Below are positions 42,062 to 53,100 of a stretch of 64,000 nucleotides of DNA, in pieces. The notes under the pieces were generated by a model that saw only the letters and a list, made by a program, of their open reading frames with translations, was not told where the DNA came from and made no database searches. How positions within the stretch are numbered: position 1 is the stretch's first letter; the number at the start of each line of letters is the position of its first letter. A program made the position numbers and the translations under genes. This DNA is from Triglochin maritima (Eukaryota > Streptophyta > Magnoliopsida > Alismatales > Juncaginaceae). Location: the NCBI GenBank assembly GCA_963682175.1, contig OY821774.1, positions 48,312,201-48,376,200 on the forward strand, written 5' to 3'.

Positions 42062-44763
42062 AGTTCCTAACTAGGATCTTTACCCTTTAAAGTAGAATCT
42101 TGACGTACTTGTAGATCTAAACTCTAGATATATGTCGATTTCATGCATGATTTTGTTGGATTTCAGCACGTTAATTTGTGAATGTCCAACTCAAGTCTGG
42201 GAAAATTACCCGGTTCTCTTTGTCTTTTTTCGTGTTTAATGCATGCTCGAAGACTTAAAATTGCATGCTCAAAGACTTAAAAATTTATTCACAAGAAAGA
42301 GATATTTTGGAGACGGTGGAACTTACAACTCTCTCTCAAGGACATGCTCAAGCGATTGGTAGAAATGTTATACTTCCACCTAATGTTGGTTCTGTCTCAG
42401 CTTATTTGGTGACGAATGATGTAAGGTCGGCTGGCCAGCTTGTGTTATTTGTATCTTTATTTATCCTTACACGTGGCATATCTGAGTGATCTGGGTCAAT
42501 GGAGTTCCCAGTAACAAGAAAACATTTAACATGAATAAAATTCTCCAACCACTTAACAAGCTTATCACTTTTCCAAAATGAAATTTACTATATAAATGTA
42601 TTGCTTGCCCAGGTATGGATTCTCCTATGAAAATTAAAATTGTTAGAACTTTTGTATCGACGCATAAATTTTAAATTTTAAATTGACTACAATATTAAGC
42701 ATATGTAAATCGTCCTCTTTGGGTCAAAAGATAAGTCAATAAAAAGTTTGTAGGATGAGATAATAAGGTGAATGATTGAATGAACATGTGAATTTCCAAT
42801 ATTATATCATTTTTTCCAGCAAAATGGAAAGAAACATCAATGGTGATGTATGTATCTCACATTCGTGGAACATAAAAATACTCTGACGATTGAAAAGGTT
42901 TTGAGAGTTAGGACCACGTATGAGACTTTATAACTTATGAATGGGTGGTTCGAATGTGAAGGAAATTATCAGAATACTGTGAGATTATGTACACAATCTT
43001 AAGAAACTAAATTGAAAAAAAAAACAGCAAAAAAATATCAGTTTATGGCTTCATGGTTTTTGCATATTATGCATGGTGGATTAGATTTTTCAGGGTCAGA
43101 GAAATGTTAATTTGAACTTAAGTAGCTTTCGGGAAAAAAATGAATTGAAGTAGATCATAGTCACTACAACACACAATTTAATTATCAGCAAACCATGAAA
43201 AAATCCGAATAACAATGGAATGAGATCATTGAAAAAAGTAAGTTCAGAAAGTTGCATCATCTGTGCTCTCAAAACAAAACAAAAAAACCTGCATCATGTC
43301 TTTTTAGGTTCCAATCCCAAGTAAAAAGATGCATATTTAAATATGTGTTAAGCTTGGAAGCTTTAGTCATAAAGTGACTTTTAGTCCTTACACTTATTAT
43401 TGTTCTCAAGCATATTATAGAACTAACTAGACGCATATATAAATGTCTCCACGTTGTTTATTTTTCCCAACAAGGGAAGCATGTTAAGTTTAGTGTAGTT
43501 TATATGAATTTGTTCACTTTATGGAAGACATTGTAGACCTGCAATGTCCACTATGAGTTTAATAGACGTGTGCTTAGCATGCTTGTGCTAAGAACCTGTT
43601 CTTGTGGATAAAGGAAAAATTTACCATATCCTGTTCATGTTGTGATAAATTGGTTGGTGGGTTTTAAAATAATCACATCTGCATTAAGTGTTCAGAAGCT
43701 GAATGCTGGTCCGCCGAAATTTCTATCTGGCTTCGTTGGATACGACCGGAAATGAATTTCAGTGTATAAAAAAACTCACAAGTCACAAATTCACAATGGG
43801 ACTTGGGCTCGTTTTCTTTTAAGTGGATGATATATAAATAAAATGTTTTGAGCTATGAATCACAACCTACAAATCTACCCAATTATCCAACTTGGGTTTC
43901 CTTTAGTTGATGCCTTATTTCTAGTTTGTACTGACAACTTTCTTTGTCCCGAGAAAGTCTCGTGTTTTGCAATAAATGCATCTCATTTCAAAACTGTAAA
44001 TTACATATTTAAGGTTCGATAATTTTTTGATAAAAAAACAAGACACAAACACGATAACACAATCCACCGAGTTCAGAGTTTGAAGAAAAATAATGGAGAC
44101 GTACTTTATTTTACTTATTTTAATTCATCTCACTTTGTGATAGACAATGCTTCACAAGAATCACAACTCACAAGCCCATAATAATATGAAGGCCCCTGGT
44201 GTAATCACCGTGTGATCCACATATAGGAACTAGATTACCCAATTACCCATGCATATACAGCCCACAAAAACATGTGGTTTCACATCAGATATCACACATT
44301 TACAGCATTTTTACACTACCTGCTTCCAAGGGCATAACTGCCCAGTAATTACCACTCAATTAGTATGGATACTTTTGTATAATTCAGATTACATGACATG
44401 TCAGCCAATAGATGATATTAGTCAAAGATTAATAGTCTCTAAGTTAATGACCGAACAGAGCTGAGAAGACAACAGAGCTTAAAAATACAAAGTGATGCAG
44501 AAAAACTAGCCCTGTAAAAAAAAACCGTGACCAGAACTGTAGCATTGCTACGACGGCCATCTTTTTGAACGCAATACGGTCATGATTAGCAAGCGATTCA
44601 CGTTCTTTGAGCTGAACATTAGCTGGAAACATATAAAAGATGAGAGTAACAAAAATCAACAAAAAAAAACTTTTATGCACAAGCCAAGGTTGGAGATGAT
44701 TTAGCTTACAAGGTGTTCACAAGAAATGAAGCAAAAGAAAACAATGGAAGTTGAAGATATCAA
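42062..44763. other. Non-coding intergenic region
   Basis: AT-rich; no conserved coding frame, RNA gene or paired terminal repeats were recognised. The last few hundred bases probably hold the 3' untranslated region of the minus-strand zinc-finger gene. Confidence 0.5.
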
Positions 44764-46958
44764 TCATCCCCAATCTACAAATGGTAGAGAAGGATAGCCC
44801 CCCTCAGGAGGAGGCCTCAATGATGGAGGTAAGTTACCCCAAGATACTCCATAATGATCTTTAACAGTTTCTCCTGTATGTGAAAATAACAAAAACAGGT
44901 CAAATTTTACACATTCCATAATCTAAAAAAAAATCTGAAAATGAAAATAGAAATCTTAGACGAAAAAATTAACAAGCACCACCAATGTAATGAATTGTGG
45001 TTAGCCTAAGTAAATATTAATTTGATAAAGCATTTGCATATACGATGCCAAAGTTGTAGAAGTATAATAAGTTCCGTCTGAGCACAATTAAAGTGCAGAG
45101 TTGCACAGTAGCTATACTTTTGTAAAAACGGTCTATTTTGGTTCCTAAAACATGTCGGTCAAATTTTTACATTTTCCCCATATTCAATTAAATGAGGAAC
45201 ACAATGTTTTTCTTTAATTGTGAAATTCTTCGGTGTAAGTAACACCATGATGATCAATCCAGTCAAAGACATTTGTTCAATTAAGCAAAAAAAATCATTT
45301 CCCTTGTAATCATGTAGAGATATTTATTTTGCTAGCCTATAGTGGTTCCAACCTTCATATAGTTATCTGGTATTTCCATTCCAGAAGTTATTGACAAATT
45401 ATTCAGCTCTACGATTTCAAATACTTAAGGTGATCCACAAGTTGCTCCTTCATCGTAACATCATACACGTGACCACGTCTATCCTTTTTATTGATCAAAA
45501 AACAACAAACTAGAAGTTCACTTAAGTAATGTGACCTTCCATTTATCCATCTTTTCATATTATACAACCATCTAGGAGCAAATTTTGAAAAAATAATAAG
45601 TTTTCTGTGCAAGTTATAGAACATCATACTCATTTGATATCTACAGCCAAATAATACAGAACCGTGAATTAGACTTGACAGAGATCAAAGTCAACAATAT
45701 ATGATTTTATTTTAGTATAAAGGAACACTCAGAAAAACTATTTATTTCCTTTCAACAATCACATAGCACTTACATACTCCAGGAATGATATCAATGCACT
45801 ACATTATTTGTCTAAATAGAACATGAAGCTATTCGACTCTTTTATTGTCATTATCTAATTTTTAAATTGTTGTGTAGGAGTATCACATTGCTAGAGCAAA
45901 GTAAAGAGAATTCTTTTAATATATTAGATTTGTTGAATACATTAAAAATTAGTTACAGTAAAAAATACAAAAAATCATAACAGTATCAGCTGAGACGTGA
46001 AAGCTCTTAGTGTCAAACATCAGTAGATTGAATGGTAAGATCTAACATTCTTCTTTTCCCCATCACTAATGAACCCTGGTGGAATGCACCAATCTTATTG
46101 CATCTCAAAGAATACCTTCTAAGGATCCAACATATGATACTAGAAGGCACCTAAACCAATATCAGTATGATCTTGTTTATTGTAGTATTTGGTCCTGTCA
46201 TAAGGAACATGATCCCTTACTCCTTAGGTTTTATTTGTTTGTTTGCATAACAAATCAAGGTTACAAGATCAAATCCAAATTATTTTGCTAATAAGTATCT
46301 TGCAAAAGTTTTGCGGATGAAACAATTTAAAAGTCATAAGGAACCTGATACCGGCTACATTCAAACATTCCAACCTAATATTTCAATCGGATATCTCATT
46401 TTTTTTATGCAAAATCAAGTTGTGCACATATGACAATGTGAACCACAAATGCCTGTTGCGGTTTCGAAACACAGAACTTGAAAGATGTATATCCAAAGTC
46501 AAAAGTTTCAAAAGCTTAGACCACCCAAACTATTTCAAGCTCACCGAGGAGGTGTTGAGGAGGAGGGGTGGGGTGGGAGTACTTGCATCCATCCCCGTAA
46601 GGACAAAACCCCTTCATTCAAGGAAACAAATCAAACAAACACAAGTCAAAACCGTAAAGGAATACATGATGAATATGTGAGTGAGAAGGGAGAGGTTACG
46701 GACGGTTCGGAGGAAGCGATGGCAGGGCGGAGGGGTGGAGGAGGAGTGGGTAATGGAGTCGTAGTAGAGGGATCGGTTGCGTTGGTGTTGGGAGCTCCGG
46801 AGGTGCCGTTTTCGAGCCGACGCCGTGTCCTGGAACTGCTTCTCGCAGTAGTACTTCCCCAAAGGCATGTCTGAATTCTGATTCTCCGTCTCTTCTTCCA
46901 ATTTATTGTATTGCAGTAGTAATGTTTTCAGAATTTTGGGCTGGACTTGGGAGGCCAT
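44764..46958 (-). pseudogene. U1-type/CCCH zinc-finger protein (C3H3-like), damaged: CxxC deleted, CCCH exon missing
   Basis: The intact plant family has an N-terminal U1-like C2H2 finger (MPLGKYYCxxC, ending with two histidines), a central CCCH finger and a conserved C-terminus. Here exon 1 (46700-46868, donor GTAAC; a possible longer start at 46958) encodes MPLGKYYCEKQFQDT, ARKRHL and CHRFLRT. Three codons that should supply the second finger cysteine are absent. The last exon (44764-44873) encodes YGVSWGNLPPSLRPPPEGG and PFVDWG with a stop, an exact family C-terminus. The exon with the CCCH finger was not found in the 1.8-kb gap. The two exons would still join in frame. It is most likely a decaying copy, but a finger-less product cannot be excluded. 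Confidence 0.65.
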
Positions 46959-48266
46959 CTGTTAAGATCCACTCATTTACGTTTGTGTTGTTTTTGTTGT
47001 TTTTGTTTTTTTGAGAAAGTGTTGTTTTTCTTAATTAATTCCTAAAATAGATTATGAATCTATCAAATGATACGAGACGATTATTTTTATTAATCAACTA
47101 AGGCATTGGTAAAAAAATTAGCTACCGACAGATGTGCTATGTTATGGAAGAGTGAGGATTTAAAAAGCATTTTGGTATAAACCATGAATAAATGCGTTGA
47201 GATTTGGATTAGTTAATTTGTGGATCAAAACAATACCCTTTTACTTTTTAATTTGTGGTGATGTTTGATACTTTTATCTCTATCTAATATTTATTCGAAT
47301 GCTTACAATGCTTGATTTTTTCCCCTGCAATTTTGCTTCCGTCTTCAATGATCTTTTCAAGGGAAAAAACTGTAGAAAAATCAAGTTCATGGATTAAACT
47401 GTTGCCATTGGGTACCATTTGTGCTGCCTGTTATTGTTATTTATTTACTCAACCAACTCCAGTCTCCAAATCCAAACTGCTGAAAGTTGGAGTTCTTTTA
47501 TTTAATCTGAAACCAGAAACAGACAAACAATATAATCTTACAAAAATGAATCTATGGATAAATCTTGCTCGGTTTTCTCCCTAGTCTAAGTTTAACCTTT
47601 CATTGATGGAGAAACAATCGTTATGGTAATTTTTAGATGTGCAGTTTTGTTAGACAAGATTCTACAATAATCTCATTTTCCTCTTTCCAACCACCAAACA
47701 CCCCAAACTCATACTCATATTCTTGAAAAACTCAAGAAAAAGGCTTTTCCAGATACTGTGTATAGATTTAGGAAGATGCATTTTTACCATCGTGGTAATT
47801 TTTATTTACAGTATTAGTCTATTTGAAATAAGATTTGTGAAAGTTAAAATCAATTTTCTCACAAAAAAAAGACAAGATTTTGTGTTATATCATTATATCC
47901 TAACTTTTTTGGGTGCATGTCAAATCATATTTTTTTCCATAACAATACATAACAGAAAATTACACATCCAAATTCACCCTAAATGTCACATATAATATTC
48001 AACTAAGATACTTCAGATTTCTACCATGCCCAGGGCAAATATGGAAAATCCTCACACTGGGAAATGGTAGCATAAAATTGGTAGTTACGAACATTACTAT
48101 AAATTTGCTTAAGTAATTAGCAGACCCTCTCCCTTACAGTTGTGAAGGGGTATTGACATGTCTGCACCACCATAAATCACTAGCTCTCTTTCAGACCTTT
48201 ACAAGAGAACAAGCTTCATTTGGCAGATTAGCATGGGGTTCTACGTAAGCAACTAATATTACTAAC
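46959..48266. other. Non-coding spacer between the zinc-finger and kinase remnants
   Basis: AT-rich, no recognised coding sequence. It should contain the promoter region of the zinc-finger remnant (right of 46958) and the 3' flank of the kinase remnant (left of 48267). Confidence 0.45.
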
Positions 48267-49322
48267 TCATAGTCCAAGGAAAGCACATTGCTTTCGCGCA
48301 TGTTCAGGTATCAACTTGACCAAAATCTCCACTGGAACATCCTTCAATTCTGCGATAAAATAACAAATATGTGATGTGAGAACAAACTTATGTTACTTTT
48401 ATCTTATGTAGCATTTATAGGATGTATTGATGAATTAACAAAATCATAGCAACCATAAAGAAACGAAAATCAAAATCGCAAGTCATGTCTTGTGAGATTT
48501 ACCATGAGGTTTGAAGTTAAAGAGAGGCGGAAGGGATCTTCCATTTGGAAGTCGAGTGTTTGGGTCTCGAAGCTCGTCAAAAAATGGATGGATCAATGCT
48601 TCCATCTACGTAGCAGAGAAACTCAGTCAGTATTTGTAATAAGGGTATTAAAATTAGGAAGAGGCAGTGGAAATTATGATGCAATCTATTCACAGCAGTG
48701 CATCTAAGTTTAGGTGAGTATTGGAGAAGGCGAGAAACAAGATCCACAGCCTCAGGTGGCATTCGCTTGTGAAAGATCTGATTAAAATACAGATTAGACA
48801 TGTATTTGGAATTCTTAATTGCAAGATAAGTACAAGAAGCCTGTCTGTAGTCTGTACCTTGTGCCAAGGATGAGCTTTGATTTGTGGGAAGTTGAACTCT
48901 GTGAAGTTCAAGGGAGCTTTGCTTTGAAGTTCGGATTCATACATTTGATTTCTTCTCTTGTTGGTGTACCTAAAACTTGCCAAAATGAATAAAAAAGGTC
49001 AATGGTATCAGAATCCTAAAAAAATTGACAATAGAAATGTCACAGAGAGACAATAATTTTTTTATCACCTTGATTATTTCAACAAGCTGATCAACTCCAC
49101 TCTCACCAGGGAAAAGTGGTTGCAAATGGTCAAAAGAAAATGAGTTAACAATGTTTGGACATTTGCTCATTTTCTATGAGATGTGGAACTGAAACACAAA
49201 GCATATAACAAGTTAATAACAACACTTACTTTTCCAAGAAGCAGCTCTGCAAGTACACACCCAACAAACCAAATGTCAATAGCAGTTGTGTACTCCGTAG
49301 CACCAAATATAAGCTCAGGGAC
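48267..49322 (-). pseudogene. SHAGGY-like (GSK3) protein kinase, C-terminal half, decayed
   Basis: Six exon-like blocks on the minus strand: 49230-49322 ([18 protein letters not shown]), about 49069-49119 (PLFPGESGVDQLVEIIK), 48858-48976 ([16 protein letters not shown], then [11 protein letters not shown]), 48694-48777 ([20 protein letters not shown]), 48503-48605 ([17 protein letters not shown]) and 48267-48349 ([18 protein letters not shown] and stop). These are kinase subdomains VIII-XI and the C-tail of GSK3/BIN2-type kinases. Decay signs: two acceptors read CAA instead of CAG, an extra 23 bp in the third block breaks the frame, DIWSAG has become DIWFVG, and the ATP-binding N-lobe and catalytic loop are absent upstream. 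Splice positions agree with the usual plant gene, so it came from genomic DNA, not from processed mRNA. Confidence 0.85.
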
Positions 49323-49792
49323 CTGCAGTACCTAGAACATATGTATGATATGTTTGGTTCTCCCTTAAGGCTTAACCTGTGATATGATCAATGAAAAAAG
49401 GAATCAATCTACTCAAAATTCTAGTCAAACCACTAATTATGAAAAAAAAATGGCACTGAAACAACAAGACTCGGTACTGTCACGTGTCGTTACTGTGACA
49501 GCGGGTATAATATGAAAAATATGTTTGAGAGAAATTTATTTTAGATTTTTAAAACAAAAATATTAATTCTAATGTTTCCCCTCTAATTACTGAAAGTTCA
49601 GTCTTTGTCGGGTGGTCGTAGAACTCCACATGTGCCTCTTTCAAAAAATGTACGTTTGGTGCCAAGTTATATAATAATGTAAAATTGGTAAATGGATGGA
49701 TAAATTCCAAAGTTTGATGGATAAATTCCCGCGCAGCATGTGGAACGTGGAGTTTGGAGTGGTTCCTGGGTTTGTTCCATCCAGACGAAATA
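49323..49792. other. Non-coding; 5' flank of the kinase remnant
   Basis: No kinase exon was recognised here or beyond the copia insertion, so the kinase is truncated. The rest is AT-rich with no feature seen. Confidence 0.5.
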
Positions 49793-49797
49793 TAATA

Positions 49798-50006
49798 TGT
49801 TAAAACATACAAACGCACCTGTTCGTCTACATGCAGAGCGCCCCTTCACCAATCGTCGCTTCCTCTCCCATACGATGCATCTCTTCACTCAGCTTTTACT
49901 TCAAACGGTCACCCAGCTTTCCCATGTATATATATATATAAACTCATGTAAACCTCAGCAGACAGATAATAGAAATCAATCCCTTTTTCCCTATTCCCGT
50001 TTAATA
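49798..50006 (+). repeat. 5' LTR of copia element C
   Basis: 209 bp, starts TGTTAAAACATAC and ends CGTTTAATA. A TATATATATATAAA box at about 49929-49942 is the likely promoter, giving a transcript start near 49970. Confidence 0.9.
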
Positions 50007-50018
50007 TGGTATCAGAGC
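50007..50018 (+). promoter_or_regulatory. Primer-binding site of copia element C (initiator tRNA-Met)
   Basis: TGGTATCAGAGC directly after the 5' LTR, an exact match to the usual copia primer site. Confidence 0.92.
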
Positions 50019-50185
50019 AATCGTTCCATCACTGGTGAATCTCAGAGTGCCCTCACTCATCATCGATCCACCTCAGAAAAAAACCGAAACCAAAAATCCC
50101 ACCACCCATCACCTTCACCTTTCAAGGGGGTTGAAGGAGACAAAACAAACCCCGACATCCAAAACCCCTGAAGGAAAAATCAAAA

Positions 50186-53100
50186 ATGGCGGACTCAGAA
50201 ACAAACGCTCCAAAACTGGTGTCACAGTTGCTCAACGGACAGAACTATCTGTCTTGGGCACGGGCTGTTACGCTAGCTCTCAGCGGGAAGGGAAAGCTGG
50301 GACACATCACCGGGACAACAAAAAAACCAGAGGAGGATGCCACCGAAACAAAACAAGAAGAGTGGCAGGCCGCTGACCATCTTGTAATGTCATGGATAAT
50401 CAACTCCATGACGTCCAAAATCGGGGCTATCTTTCTTTACAAAAATTCCGCAAAGGAGCTATGGGACGCCGCTCAAAGCATATACGGTAAAACCAACAAC
50501 TTCGCTCACATATTTAAACTAAAACACGATCTGTCGCAGACAAAACAGCAAGGACAAACTATCACGGAGTATCTCGGGACACTGCAGCGTGGATGGGACG
50601 AGCTCGCCATCTACGAACCCACGACTGCTGACCCAAGAGTCCTACTCGAACGAAAGGAGCGAGATCAAATCTATCAGTTCCTCATCGGACTCGACGGCAG
50701 CTATGAAGCCATCCGAAGCCAAGTTTTGATGACCCCCACTGTCCCTGATCTCGCATCCATCATAGCAATGATCCAACGGGAGGAATCCCGTCGGACCACC
50801 GCTCAGATCGCGGACCGATCTTCGGAAAACCAGGCATTCTTCGCCGGAAAACCCCAAAATCAGACAAGAAAATATGGAAATAAACCTCAGGAAACATGTG
50901 ACAACTGTAAAAAAACCGGGCACAACAGGAACTCATGTTGGTTCCTACACCCTCATCTTCGACCAACACGGGAAGGAGGTGATCATCGGAACAAAAAACG
51001 GAACGGCGGACCAAAAGGAAACAGCGCGGCGGCAAACCCTAACATGGAAGAGGAACAACGAAAATGGGAAGGCGAATCGGTTATTCGCTCGGATCCACGG
51101 GGTTTTATAACTACGCGTGATTCGGGCAGATCCGGGTACTCGGGAGGATCCGGGTATGCAGGCGGAACCGGGTTTCCTTTAAACCGACCCGAAATCACAA
51201 ACCGACCAGATGCTGCAACCGCTGGTCCTGGATCCAGCTCCAGATCCGACCCGATTCCACTAGATCAATTGATGGGCCACCTCAGCGCATATTTGCAGTC
51301 CACCCCTCAGAGTTCAGGTAATTACGCAGGTATATCCTCTTGTTCCAAAAATTACTCTGCCAACAAAACAGAAAAAACACTTAGACACATAAATAATCAA
51401 TGGATAATTGACTCAGGTGCTACTGATCATATGACCGGAAATTCTGGTCTAATAAGGAAAATAAAGAAACATGTGAACTCTCCTCATAATTTTGTGACTG
51501 TTGCAAATAATAATCAAGTAGAAATAAAAGGGATAGGAGAAACCACCATATTAGATCAAGTAAATAAAAATGTTTTATATATACCTACCTTCACCTCTAA
51601 TCTTCTTTCAGTATCAAAAATCACACAAAATTTAAACTGTAATGTTATATTCACCCCTACTGATGTATTCTTTCAGGAGCGAACTACAGGGAAGACGATT
51701 GGTAAAGGGATTCATACCAATGGCCTTTATGTTTTAGAGGCTCAAAGCAAGAGTTTTCATACTACTAGTTTATCAAACCATATTCTATGGCACAAACGAA
51801 TGGGACACCCATCTCATTTGGTTTTAAAAACGCTATTTCCTTCTATTTCTTCTGATTATGCATGTGATGTTTGTCAGTATTCTAAACAAACTAGATTACC
51901 TTTTTTTAACTCTAAAACCAAATCAAGTGTTCCTTTCGAAATAGTTCACTCCGATATTTGGGGACCCGCTCCTGTCGAGTCTTACAACGGTTTTAAATAT
52001 TTTGTGTTGTTTATCGATGATTTCTCACGAAATACTTGGACTTATCTTCTCAAAAACAAATCCGAAGTTTTCCAAGTTTTTTGTGACTTTACAATTTTTG
52101 TTGAAAACATGTATGATTTTAAAATTAAGACCTTAAGGACAGATAACGGGACCGAATACACCAGCCACAACTTTCAAAATTTTTTGAAAAATCGGGGAAT
52201 ATTACACCAATTAACATGTATACATACCCCTGAACAAAATGGAGTTTCGGAACGGAAAAATCGTCATCTTCTAAATGTAACAAGGTCATTGCTCTTTCAA
52301 AATCATGTTCCCAAACGTTTTTGGTCTGACGCTATCTTAACTGCGACTTATCTAATAAATCGTCTTCCTAGTCCTACTATTCAGAATAAACAACCGCTTG
52401 AGATACTCTTAGGACGAAAACTAACCCTAGATCATCTTAAAATCTTCGGGTGTGTATGCTTTGTTCATAAGAAACGCTTAGATAAATTTGATAGCAATGC
52501 TGTAAAATGCTTATTTCTTGGTTATTCTTTTCAAAAAAAAGGGTATAAATGCTTTGACCCTGAGTCGTGTAAAATGTATATCTCCCGAGATGTAATATTT
52601 AGGGAAACTGAACCCTACTACAACCCTACAACACAATCTCGCCCAGACTCCTCACAAGTTCTACCTGAGTTCAACATCAAAGGACACGAAGAAGGAGAAA
52701 GACAAGGAGAAGGACAAGGAGAAGGACACGAAGAAGGAGAAGGACAAGGAGAAACAAGAGCTCCAACCCCAAGGAGGTCTACCCGACCAAGACGTCCTCC
52801 CACTAGGTTTAATGATTTTATCACCTCTCAAGTAACTTATCCCATTCAGAACTACCTCACCTACAAACAAATACAACCAAACTATAGGGTTTTTCTAAAC
52901 CGAATAAACGAAACCCTAGAACCAAAAAACTACGAAGAAGCTAGTAGCAATCCTAAATGGCAAAAAGCAATGCAAGAAGAACTTAAAGCCCTAGAAACCA
53001 ACAACACTTGGACTCTCATCCCTAGACCAAATAAAACAAAACCCGTTGGATGCAAATGGGTTTACAAAATAAAATATAATAGCGATGGTACTATCGAAAG

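Noticed and set aside
42265..42489. A 74-codon open frame (ERDILETVELTTLSQ)
   Set aside because: No recognisable domain, no splice or promoter context, AT-rich surroundings. Chance is the simplest explanation.
49740..50171. A 143-codon open frame upstream of gag
   Set aside because: It runs through the 5' LTR and primer site of copia element C and overlaps the gag start in another frame. It is LTR sequence.
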